Origin: Halanaeroarchaeum sp. HSR-CO
GTDB taxonomy: Archaea; Halobacteriota; Halobacteria; Halobacteriales; Halobacteriaceae
Length of the DNA stretch: 64,000 bases
Assembly: GCF_024972755.1 (NCBI RefSeq)
Contig: NZ_CP087724.1
Coordinates: forward strand, 1-64,000
Direction: 5' to 3'
The notes under the pieces are model-generated. The model searched no databases. It saw nothing but the letters and a program-made list of their open reading frames with translations, and was not told where the DNA came from. This document shows positions 8,976 to 16,575 of this stretch, piece after piece. Numbering within the stretch: position 1 is the first letter of the stretch; each line of letters begins with the position of its first letter. The position numbers and the translations under genes are program-made.

Positions 8976-9635
8976 TCACTCGCCGCGCTTCAATCGCTCG
9001 CCGGACTGGTGGGGCAGGCCGACTTCCTCGACCGCGTCGACGACGGCCTCGACGTCGTACTCGACCCGATGGGTCTCCACCTGAAGCGCACCTAGATCCA
9101 CCACCGCGTACGCTGCCCGGGGGTCGTGGTCACGGGGTTGACCGACACTGCCCGGGTTCACCACGAACCCCTCCTCGAACTGCTCGGCGTGCTGGACGTG
9201 GGTGTGACCCATGACGAGGACGTCCTCGTCCTCGAGGAGATGGGGGCCGAATTCGTCGGGGTAAGTGTAGCGGTCGGGGTCCTCGGGATGACCGTGGACG
9301 ATTTTCACCCGGTCGTCACAGCAGCGTCTGACTGCTGGGAGCCCTTCTATCCATTCCAGCTGATCGGCCGTGAGCGTGATCGTCGCCCGGCGAATTCCGG
9401 CTTGCGCCATTCGGTTCGCGGGGAAGTTCGTCCGGTTCGCGACCTGGCGGTCGTGATTGCCCATCACCGACGACACGTTCCGTTCTCGAAGCGTCTCGAC
9501 ACAGTCCGCCGGCCAGGGATTGTACCCGACCACGTCCCCGGCGTGGACGAGGCGGTCCACTGGTGGCATGTCTTCTAGTACCGCCTCCAGGGCGACCCGG
9601 TTCGCGTGGACGTCGGAGAGCAGCCCGATTCGCAT
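8976..9635 (-). CDS. YfcE/MJ0936-type metallophosphoesterase
   Basis: A 219-residue calcineurin-like phosphodiesterase. The five metal motifs are present in order: LLSDVHANRVALEAV, VHAGDVVGYNPWP, MGNHDRQVANR, KIVHGHPEDP and VMGHTHVQHAEQF, followed by VVNPGSVGQPRD. The single-domain length and the GSVGQPRD tail match phosphodiesterases of the YfcE type; the physiological substrate is unknown. It converges on tnaA with a 14-base gap. Confidence 0.88.
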   Translation of the reverse strand: MRIGLLSDVHANRVALEAVLEDMPPVDRLVHAGDVVGYNPWPADCVETLRERNVSSVMGNHDRQVANRTNFPANRMAQAGIRRATITLTADQLEWIEGLPAVRRCCDDRVKIVHGHPEDPDRYTYPDEFGPHLLEDEDVLVMGHTHVQHAEQFEEGFVVNPGSVGQPRDHDPRAAYAVVDLGALQVETHRVEYDVEAVVDAVEEVGLPHQSGERLKRGE

Positions 9636-9694
9636 ACTGCCCGGTACCGGCTGAACACTCCTAAGAATACCCCTCTATTTCGTGTCGAGACCGC

Positions 9695-10267
9695 TCAGTC
9701 GTTGACGATCGCCCAGTCGACGGTCGCCCCGTCCACGGTGACGCCGGCGGCGCAGACCGCGTGGTCGAAGTCGGCGTCGTAGACCGCTCGTGCCGCCGCC
9801 GCTGCCGAATCGACCGCGAGATCGTAGTCGGTGGGTGTATCGTGTTCGTAGGTGGCCACCAGCGTCGGTTCGTCGACCGCTCGAACGAGGAGCGCATCGC
9901 GGCGCACGATCCCGATGTAGGCCTCTTCTTCCCCAACGACGCCGGCGATCCGGGGAGTGTCGTAGTCGTCCTTCTCGAAGTCCATCGCGAGCAGCGCGGA
10001 CACGAGCGCGTCCCGGGCGGGGTACCCGAGGTCGAGTTTCTCGGCGATCGGGTCGACGTGCGAGCCGTTGCCGACCACCATCGCGTCGCCGCCGGGCCGG
10101 ACGCAGTTGTAGGACACGTACGGGTTGTCGGTCGGGTCGGCGTCCTCGGTTGGAACCACGGTCAAGACCTCGTCGCGTTCGACGATCTGTCGGTGCGGGA
10201 ACGAGCGCGAGGAGACACGGTAGGCGGCCACGTCCGGTCCGACGACGATGAAGCGTCCGATGTACAT
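9695..10267 (-). CDS. purO: IMP cyclohydrolase, archaeal PurO type
   Basis: The 190-residue protein closes FAICAR to IMP, the last step of de novo purine synthesis. It shows the PurO signature [10 protein letters not shown] and [13 protein letters not shown] at the start, [23 protein letters not shown] in the middle, and [26 protein letters not shown] 10267 is chosen since MYIGRF is the conserved N-terminus; the longer frame runs through the tRNA region. No purine neighbour lies nearby, so it is probably expressed alone. Confidence 0.92.
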   Translation of the reverse strand: MYIGRFIVVGPDVAAYRVSSRSFPHRQIVERDEVLTVVPTEDADPTDNPYVSYNCVRPGGDAMVVGNGSHVDPIAEKLDLGYPARDALVSALLAMDFEKDDYDTPRIAGVVGEEEAYIGIVRRDALLVRAVDEPTLVATYEHDTPTDYDLAVDSAAAAARAVYDADFDHAVCAAGVTVDGATVDWAIVND

Positions 10268-10396
10268 ACTCGTTCGTGGATAGAATAGAGCAAAAAGCGT
10301 GCCGATTTGCGCACGTTCGGGGATTGTCTTCGCCTGGCACGGTGGGGGCAACGCGGAACGTTTACAAGCGGCGGTGGCATACTCGATTTTGAACGA

Positions 10397-10445
10397 CGTC
10401 CCATGGGGTTGAGCAAACCGCCAGGTTTGCGATGCACGTGGGACG
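10397..10445 (+). other. tRNA-like hairpin in the tRNA-Gln leader
   Basis: A 7-base stem CGTCCCA (10397-10403) pairs with TGGGACG (10439-10445). Inside it is a second perfect 7-base stem GCAAACC (10413-10419) with GGTTTGC (10424-10430) and a 4-base loop. The 5' part GTCCCATGGGG is identical to the start of the tRNA-Gln that begins 9 bases downstream. It looks like a partial copy of the tRNA acceptor region or a processed leader structure. Confidence 0.5.
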
Positions 10446-10454
10446 AGTGAAACG

Positions 10455-10527
10455 AGTCCCATGGGGTAGTGGCCAATCCTGTTGCCTTCTGGGGGCAACG
10501 ACCCAGGTTCGAATCCTGGTGGGACTA
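10455..10527 (+). tRNA. tRNA-Gln (anticodon CTG)
   Basis: A complete cloverleaf folds by eye. The acceptor AGTCCCA/TGGGACT pairs over 7 bp (10455-10461 with 10520-10526), with discriminator A10527. The D stem is GGG/CCT. The anticodon stem TTGCC/GGCAA encloses loop TTCTGGG with anticodon CTG at 10489-10491. The T stem is CCAGG/CCTGG with loop TTCGAAT. No CCA is encoded and no intron is seen. A TATA-like GTTTACA at about 10361 could drive it together with the hairpin leader. Integrase relics directly downstream suggest that its 3' end once served as an attachment site. Confidence 0.94.
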
Positions 10528-10594
10528 TTCTCGACGAACAGTTCGTGAGGAGAATCGTGGTGGATTCGAATCAGAGCGCAAATCGGAGAGTTGT

Positions 10595-10960
10595 GACCGT
10601 AGAACGCATCGTCTCTTCTTCTTCCGGGGCGTACACGCTCAGGCGGACGAAGCTCACCAGCGAGCAAATCTGTCGGTCGATCTTCGGGAACAGTATCAAC
10701 AACGGTATCAGAGCGCACGCTCCGGAAATATCCTGGAGCTGGTGATGAAATTATTCGAAGATCCGTCTCTGGATGTGAACACCGCGGCAGAGTGGGTGGA
10801 CGTCGAGTACAGTACGGCAAATCGGTTGGTGGACCAACTCGAAACGGACGGTGTCCTCGAGGAACTCACGGGTCAATCGAGGAATCGTTTCTTCCGTGCG
10901 AACGAGGTCTTCGAGATTATCAACAGCCCACTCGAACGAATCACCCGTGGAGGCCAGTAG
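10595..10960 (+). pseudogene. C-terminal remnant of a Fic-family protein
   Basis: The frame reads FFFRGVHAQADEAHQRA and then SARSGNILELVMKLFEDPSL, followed by a winged helix (AAEWVDVEYSTANRLVDQLE) and VLEELTGQSRNRFFRANEVFEIIN. This is the characteristic tail of Fic AMP-transferase-like proteins of the type with a C-terminal HTH. The catalytic Fic core with its HPFxxGNGR motif is missing; upstream lie only the tRNA gene and non-coding sequence. It is therefore a truncated remnant, presumably left by a decayed integrated element. Confidence 0.7.
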
Positions 10961-10982
10961 ATAGGTGCGTAACTCCTCAGAT

Positions 10983-11126
10983 TTCACCCGCGAGGCCGAG
11001 GTGCTACCGAGTGTGGTGATGCAGTGGGGCGGCTGGGAGGACGATCAGACGTTTCAACGCCACTACGTTGCGAAACACCACGAAGGCGTGCAGTCGCGGG
11101 AAGCAGAGAACGTCGACTGGTTGTGA
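10983..11126 (+). pseudogene. C-terminal remnant of a tyrosine recombinase (integrase)
   Basis: Reading in frame to the TGA at 11124-11126 gives MQWGGWEDDQTFQRHYVAKH and then an acidic tail ending NVDWL. This matches the end of haloarchaeal tyrosine recombinases: GGW, then HY with the nucleophilic tyrosine, then a short tail. The rest of the domain (Arg, His-x-x-Arg) is absent. It lies about 460 bases past the tRNA-Gln gene, consistent with a degraded tRNA-targeting element. It is too short for ordinary ORF calling. Confidence 0.6.
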
Positions 11127-11190
11127 GACAAACGTGAGATTTGGCGCGTTAGTGGGAAGAACTTTGTATTTTCCCTCACTACTGACGACC

Positions 11191-11442
11191 ATGTCCAAAT
11201 CGACCGACGATCGAGGTCGAATCTACCTTCCGAAGGACGTCCGGGAGCGATTCGGGGACCAGTACCGTATCGTCGAACTTCCTGGGCACGTCGCGCTCTT
11301 CCCGGTCGACGACGATCCGGTCGAAGGGCTTCGAGAAGCCGTTGGGGACGCTTTCGCGGGGACTGACGTGGGGGACCTAACGGCAGAGATTCGCGAGAAA
11401 ATCGACGACGAGGTCGCCAACGAGAGCGAGGAGAGGCCGTAA
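11191..11442 (+). CDS. AbrB/SpoVT-type antitoxin (VapB-like)
   Basis: The 83-residue protein starts with a swapped-hairpin AbrB domain (STDDRGRIYLPKDVRERFGD, YRIVELPGHVALFPV). The acidic helical C-terminus is suited to neutralise the toxin. ATG 11191 is chosen over an earlier frame because the AbrB fold begins here; a TATA-like TTTGTATTTT lies about 25 nt upstream. The PIN-domain gene follows after 7 bases. Such pairs usually repress their own promoter. It sits among remnants of an integrated element but appears intact. Confidence 0.82.
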   Translation: MSKSTDDRGRIYLPKDVRERFGDQYRIVELPGHVALFPVDDDPVEGLREAVGDAFAGTDVGDLTAEIREKIDDEVANESEERP

Positions 11443-11449
11443 CTCAGCA

Positions 11450-11842
11450 ATGTATGTCGAATCCGACTTCCTGGTGGCCCTGGTGACGAACGACGACTGG
11501 CTCCAGGAGGCTACGCTGAAAGCCATCGAAGACGAATCGAACATCCACACGTCGATTCTGGCATACGCGGAGGTGCTCGTGCTGTTCTACAGCCGGGAGC
11601 AGGCCGAGTACGAGATCGACGTTCCCCGGGCAATCTCCAATCTTCTCGAGCTCGTCCCCGTCGAGCCTGCACAACACGAAGACGCCATTTTGGCTGCGGC
11701 AGCACTCCTCGAAGAGTACGATCTCACTCCCTTCGACGCTCTCCACGCCGGCGTCATCACGACGCGCGGTGAGTCCGTGCTCTCGAGCGAGACGGTGTAC
11801 GACACGGTCGGTTTGGACCGTGTTGCGCTGGACGAGTACTGA
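11450..11842 (+). CDS. PIN-domain ribonuclease toxin (VapC-like)
   Basis: The 130-residue PIN domain has its acidic metal ligands in place: MYVESDFLVAL (Asp6), SILAYAEVL (Glu near 40) and LTPFDALHAGV (Asp near 95), followed by the closing SSETVYDTVGLDRV. The length matches VapC toxins, which cut specific RNAs. It is paired with the AbrB-type antitoxin just upstream, so the two form a type II toxin-antitoxin module. No disruption is seen. Confidence 0.85.
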   Translation: MYVESDFLVALVTNDDWLQEATLKAIEDESNIHTSILAYAEVLVLFYSREQAEYEIDVPRAISNLLELVPVEPAQHEDAILAAAALLEEYDLTPFDALHAGVITTRGESVLSSETVYDTVGLDRVALDEY

Positions 11843-11942
11843 CCGATACGAGACATCCGCTCTGTTTCTACGATCCGGGAGGATTGGCATGCCTGGCATG
11901 CACCCTGCAGCGCTCTAGTAGGGACACCGCCCCGGGTCGAGT

Positions 11943-12527
11943 ATGCCCGAAATTGTCTTTCCGTATCCGGGTGGCAAGAGCCGATTCGCGTCTCGGATTC
12001 TCGAGTTCGTTCCCGAACACCGGACGTTTGTCGAGGTGTTCGGCGGCGCTGCGGGAGTCCTGGTCGACAAAGACCCCGACGCCTCGAACGTCGAGATCTA
12101 CAACGACAAGGACGGTGATCTGGTCCACTTCTTCGAGGTGCTGCGCGAGGACACCGAGGAACTCGTCGAATGGGTCGAGCAGGTCCCCTTCTCTCGAGCG
12201 GTCCACAGTCGGTGGGCGCGGTACTACTACGATGGCTATCGGCCGAAGGATGACATCCCGAGGGCTGGGCGCTTTTTCTTCCTCCGCTACTCGCAGTGGG
12301 GAGCCGGATACGGGACGGTGAACGGCTTTGCGACCAACAAGGTCCAGAGCAAGGCACAGACGTACGCGAACGAGACCGACCGCCTCGAGGAGTTCGCCGA
12401 GCGGTTCCGGGACGTGGTGCTGGAGAATCTGGACTGGCGGGATGTCCTGCGCAAGTACGATTCGCCGGAGACGGATTCACGAGACGAAAATGCGCAATCA
12501 GCGGCCCGTAGAGACCGGCGAGGATGA
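11943..12527 (+). pseudogene. Truncated D12-class DNA adenine methylase
   Basis: The 194-codon frame opens FPYPGGKSRFASRILEFVP and FVEVFGGAAGVLVDKD, the Dam/D12 motif X and the SAM-binding motif, and continues to GRFFFLRYSQWGAG and NGFATN. Homology stops near residue 177 (VLRKYDSPE), immediately before the catalytic DPPY motif would be expected. The final residues are out-of-family. The intact family is about 290-330 residues, so this protein should be inactive. The break coincides with a fragment of another gene on the opposite strand. Confidence 0.78.
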
Positions 12528-12687
12528 ATTCGCAGCTGGTCGTCTGCCGCCGGGAGGCGAGCGTCCCCTGGTTCACGTCGTCGGTGCCGTCCCAGTATCG
12601 AAGGGCCTCGAGAATGGCGTTCCGGTCTTCGTCCGGGATGTCGCCCTCTCGAACCTGCCTCGGCTGGTTCTGGAACTCCCTCCCGTA
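12499..12687 (-). pseudogene. Possible N-terminal fragment of an integrase
   Basis: On the minus strand, between a stop at 12688-12690 and the broken methylase, the frame reads FQNQPRQVREGDIPDEDRNA, ILEALRYWDGTDD and VNQGTLASRRQ. This helical, charged text resembles the core-binding (SAM-like) N-terminal region of haloarchaeal tyrosine recombinases. There is no start codon in the conserved part and no catalytic domain follows. Identity is tentative. With the integrase tail at 10983-11126 it would bracket the decayed element. Confidence 0.35.
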
Positions 12688-12865
12688 TCACTGGGGGTCC
12701 GTCACATCTGCTAGACTGCGGAGAACGAGACCCGGGACTACGAACGATGTAGGAGTAGTCCGGATGAAACGATAACTACTCCCGAATCGTTCTTTCGACT
12801 CTAATTGCCACGACGCCGTGCTAACGTCTCATCACCGTTATCAATGCGGGCGACAAACGTCGGAT

Positions 12866-15064
12866 ATGCGGGACACGTCCCGGTTCTCGACGGAGACCTG
12901 GTCGAGCCTCCTCGATCAGTCGGGAGAAATCCTCCTCGTGATCGATATCGAGACGGCACGGATCGCCGACGTCAACGAGATGGCATGTGAGTTTCTCGGC
13001 TACGAGGAGTCGGGACTACTCGATCGGTCGGTCACCGATATCACGGGGTTCGCGAGCGAAGCGCACTGGCGGGACCACCTCCCCTCGCGCGCGGAGGAAC
13101 AGCATCTGGGCGAAAACGACCTCTATCCGGCGGACGGCGACCCGATTCCCGTCGAGGCGTCCGTCTCCCGAGTGCAGGCCAATGGCGAGGAGTACGTCCT
13201 GGTCGTCGCGCGTGACATCTCCGAACGGAACGCTCGCGAGGCGGAACTCGAACGCCAGAAACATCGGGCCGAGGAGTACTTCGAGACGGCCGGAAACGTC
13301 ATGCTGGTCCTCGACCGTGACCGGACCGTCGAGCGCATCAACGAACGGGGCAGCGACCTCCTCGGCTACGAGCGCTCGGAGCTCCTCGGAGCGGACTGGT
13401 TCGAGACGGTCGTTCCGGGCGAAATCGAACCTGAAATCGAAGATATCTTCGAAGCGTTCTGGACCGCGGAGTCACCGGCGATCGAAACGCATACGCATTA
13501 TATCGAGACCAAGACGGGCGAAAAACGCTTCGTCAAGTGGCACAACACCGCGTTACACGATACGTCGGGGGCGGTGACGGGGATTCTCTCCTCGGGCATC
13601 GACATCACGGAACGGAAGGCCTACGAGGAGGAACTCGACGAAACGAACACCCTTCTCCGCACGATCGTCGAGAACATGCCGATGGGGGTGCTGGTCGAGG
13701 ACGCCGATCGCGATATCCTGGTGACGAACGAGGAACTGCCCCGGGTTCTGGGCGCCTCGATACCCGCCGACGAATTGATCGGCCGGGATTGCACCGCAGC
13801 AGCCCAGAACCTCAAAGAGCGGTTCGCCGATCCGTCCTCGTTCGTCGACGGGATCGAACGCCGAATCGACCGACGAGAGCCGGCACACAACGAGGAACTC
13901 GAACTCGTGGACGGTCGGATTCTCGAACGTGATTACATTCCCTTCACGCTGGTTGGCGGGCCAGCCAACCTCTGGCTCTATCGCGACGTCACGGAACGCA
14001 CGGAAAAGAACCGCGAGATGGCGTCGATACGGGACTTCCTCGACGATATCTTCGAGGCGCTGCCGTACCCGCTGTACGTCCTCGATACTGAGAATTACGA
14101 GATCGAACGGACCAACGAGAAGGTACCGAATCTGGACGGGAAGACTTGCTATGACCTCTCACATCAGCGGGACAAACCGTGTCACGAGGGGGACGAGTCG
14201 TTCCCCTGTCCGCTGAAAACAGTCCTCGAAACGGGCGAACCGACGACCGTCGAACACACGCACTACGGGGACGACGGGGAGGAGTACGTCCACGAAGTTC
14301 ATGCAGCCCCGATCTTCGACGAGGACGGGAACGTCGTGCAGATGGTGGAGAGTCTCATCGACATTACGTCCCGGACCGAGTACGAACGGCAACTGGAGGA
14401 GCAACGGGACAACCTCGAAGTGCTCAATCAGGTACTGCGACACGACATCCGCAACGACCTCCAGCTGGTCACCGCCTACGCCGACATCCTCGAAGAGCGC
14501 GTCGACGACCAGCAGGAGTACGTCGAGACGATCCGGGAGAACGCCAGACACGCGGTCGAACTTACGACCACGGCCCGGGATATGGCGGACGTCTGGCTGT
14601 CGGATCGCGAGGAGCGCACTCGAGTGTCACTGCAGTCCACGCTCGAAACGGAACTCGACGAGGCACGATCGGTACACGACGACGCCGTCATTACCGTTAC
14701 CGGGACCGTGCCGGAGACGCCGGTCCTCGCCGACGAGATGCTGGGATCGGTGTTTCACAACATCCTCCAGAACGCGGTGCGACACAACGACAAAGACATT
14801 CCGGAGGTGACGGTGGCGACAGCGGAACGCGAGGATACCGTCCGCGTACGAATCGCTGATAACGGCCCGGGCGTGCCGGCCGAGCAGCGGGGCGTTATCT
14901 TCGGGCGGGGCGAGAAGGGACTCGATAGCAGTGGGACGGGCCTGGGTCTCTATCTCGTGAAGACGCTCGTGGAGGGGTACGGCGGGGACGTCTGGGTCGA
15001 GGAGAACGACCCGGAGGGCGCCGTGTTCGTCGTCGAATTACCGACGGAGCGGGCTGACGACTGA
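12866..15064 (+). CDS. Sensor histidine kinase with four PAS domains
   Basis: A 732-residue soluble kinase with no membrane segment, so it probably senses a cytoplasmic signal. Four PAS-like domains follow one another (about residues 15-125, 130-260, 270-385 and 395-510). The fourth carries three cysteines spaced C-x10-C-x8-C (TCYDLSHQRDKPCHEGDE, PCPL), suggesting a metal or redox site. The kinase core has the H box LRHDIRNDLQLV, N box FHNILQNAVRHN, G1 DNGPGVP and G2 GTGLGLYLVK. Start ATG 12866 is preferred over GTG 12818. No response regulator is adjacent, as is common for haloarchaeal kinases. Confidence 0.92.
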   Translation: MRDTSRFSTETWSSLLDQSGEILLVIDIETARIADVNEMACEFLGYEESGLLDRSVTDITGFASEAHWRDHLPSRAEEQHLGENDLYPADGDPIPVEASVSRVQANGEEYVLVVARDISERNAREAELERQKHRAEEYFETAGNVMLVLDRDRTVERINERGSDLLGYERSELLGADWFETVVPGEIEPEIEDIFEAFWTAESPAIETHTHYIETKTGEKRFVKWHNTALHDTSGAVTGILSSGIDITERKAYEEELDETNTLLRTIVENMPMGVLVEDADRDILVTNEELPRVLGASIPADELIGRDCTAAAQNLKERFADPSSFVDGIERRIDRREPAHNEELELVDGRILERDYIPFTLVGGPANLWLYRDVTERTEKNREMASIRDFLDDIFEALPYPLYVLDTENYEIERTNEKVPNLDGKTCYDLSHQRDKPCHEGDESFPCPLKTVLETGEPTTVEHTHYGDDGEEYVHEVHAAPIFDEDGNVVQMVESLIDITSRTEYERQLEEQRDNLEVLNQVLRHDIRNDLQLVTAYADILEERVDDQQEYVETIRENARHAVELTTTARDMADVWLSDREERTRVSLQSTLETELDEARSVHDDAVITVTGTVPETPVLADEMLGSVFHNILQNAVRHNDKDIPEVTVATAEREDTVRVRIADNGPGVPAEQRGVIFGRGEKGLDSSGTGLGLYLVKTLVEGYGGDVWVEENDPEGAVFVVELPTERADD

Positions 15065-15339
15065 GCGACGCTCAGCACCGTGACGACGACATACCTTCTC
15101 TCTACTCCTTCTTCTATCGGGACGGTACCACTAATCACGATAGCTCTCGGATGGAGATGAGCGGTGCTATCGCGCTTAGCTGTCCGTGAGGCGAAAATAC
15201 CGAACCGTACGTTAGAATATTTTGCGCACCTCTCTTTTCAACTGATATATCAAAGAAATTCGATGCCCCGCATCCACCCTTCGACGCGAAACAGTTTCCC
15301 CAGCAATATCGCTCACGGATACCGCCGAACGGATACGGA

Positions 15340-15852
15340 TCACTCGGGAACCCAGTATTTTGAACGATCGACGGATAACTCTCCACGATCTTTTGAAACG
15401 TCGTCTCTCTCTATGGCATCCGTTGGCCTATATGTCAGGCCTGCCTCTTTCATCAACCGACGACAGCTTGGAATCGAATACTCGACCCCGTACGCTTCTC
15501 GGAGGAAGCGCTGGGCGAGCGTCGGCGTCCAGCCGGCAGCGTCGAATCCAACATTTTCGGGTGGTTCGTGGAGGGCTTCGGTGAATTCCGCGAACTGCGA
15601 ATCGGTCAATCGGCGATTGCGGCCGGGACGGTCGCTATCTGTCGCCGATTCGACCAAGTTCTCGGCGTCGAGGCGTGTGAGCCAGTTGTATACGGTTTTG
15701 CGCTCGACGTCGAACCAGTTAGCCAACTCGGATTGGGTCACGCCGTTCTCGTAGGCGAGTGCGGCGAAAAGTCGCGTCGCTGCCCGTCCTCCGTCGATAT
15801 CGTCCAGGGCATCACGAAGATCGGATTGCGAAATCGCTGCGAGTGTTTCCAT
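15340..15852 (-). CDS. IS630-type helix-turn-helix protein without a transposase domain
   Basis: The 170-residue protein carries a homeodomain-like HTH (AYENGVTQSELANWFDVERK, TVYNWLTRLD) and a second winged-helix segment (FDAAGWTPTLAQRFLREAYG, SCRRLMKEAGLTYR). This is the DNA-binding half of IS630-family transposases. The DDE catalytic half is absent and no remnant follows within about 200 bases. No terminal inverted repeats were noticed. It could be an insertion-sequence relic or a domesticated regulator; stand-alone proteins of this kind are common in haloarchaea. It lies upstream of rdfA in the same direction. Confidence 0.72.
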   Translation of the reverse strand: METLAAISQSDLRDALDDIDGGRAATRLFAALAYENGVTQSELANWFDVERKTVYNWLTRLDAENLVESATDSDRPGRNRRLTDSQFAEFTEALHEPPENVGFDAAGWTPTLAQRFLREAYGVEYSIPSCRRLMKEAGLTYRPTDAIERDDVSKDRGELSVDRSKYWVPE

Positions 15853-15996
15853 ATCGTGACGACTATGTATGAGTAAATAATTCTAACGATTACTGATCGT
15901 ATCCGCCACTTCACGGGGGATTCCTGCGGACGGGAAAATGCTCCATCGCCCTCGACAATCGACGAAAACGAACTGCCGGAAAGATGGCCGTTGCGA

Positions 15997-16572
15997 CTAT
16001 TCGTCTGCCTCGAGATCTCGGAGATGTTCGGTCAACAGTTTCGTCTCGCCGGTCTCCTGATCGAGAAGATGGACCTCGGCGTGGAGGTCCCATCGGGATT
16101 CGTCGAACCCCTCCACGGATGATACATTATTCCAGATGATGCTCTCGTCGCGGGAGAGCAGCCCCCTGATCTGGTCGATCGCCGTCTCGGGCGTGATCGA
16201 CGATCTCGCCTCCCGTGTGGTATCGATCCCGAGATCCTTCGTGAGGTACGTTCGAACCGACATGTGGCTGACCCAGTCGGATTCGAGCCGTTCGACGTCG
16301 ATGTTCTCGAGGCGGAGACGGCGACGAAGATCCGTCTTCTCACTGGTCGAGACGTCCCCATCCGGGTCTCGGAGGGTTCGATAGACGGTGACCGGGGAGA
16401 AGGGCTCTCCATCGAGGAACGACCTCGCGATCTCGATGTTGACGAATCGTTCTAGTTCACGTAACGATGCGTCGCCGTCGACGTATCTCGACCGTAATTG
16501 GTCGTCGATCCCCTCCAGTTCGTACTTTCGCCGCATCTGTGCCACCTTTCGTCTCGATGATCTTTCGGTCAT
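15997..16572 (-). CDS. rdfA: Rod-determining factor RdfA family protein
   Basis: The 191-residue protein matches the haloarchaeal RdfA family, linked to formation of rod-shaped cells in Haloferax. Characteristic text is YELEGIDDQLRSRYVDGDAS, LRELERFVNIEI, TVYRTLRDPDGDVSTSEKTD and LESDWVSHMSVRTYLTKDLG. The N-terminal part has a basic HTH-like region, so DNA binding is possible. It starts 3 bases after the stop of the SMC-like gene, so both form one operon; this pairing is a regular haloarchaeal arrangement. Several paralogues per genome are usual, so this copy need not be the shape determinant itself. Confidence 0.85.
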   Translation of the reverse strand: MTERSSRRKVAQMRRKYELEGIDDQLRSRYVDGDASLRELERFVNIEIARSFLDGEPFSPVTVYRTLRDPDGDVSTSEKTDLRRRLRLENIDVERLESDWVSHMSVRTYLTKDLGIDTTREARSSITPETAIDQIRGLLSRDESIIWNNVSSVEGFDESRWDLHAEVHLLDQETGETKLLTEHLRDLEADE

Positions 16573-16575
16573 GAT

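Noticed and set aside
15340-15852. Complete IS630-type insertion sequence
   Set aside because: There is no DDE catalytic half and no terminal inverted repeats or target duplication were seen.
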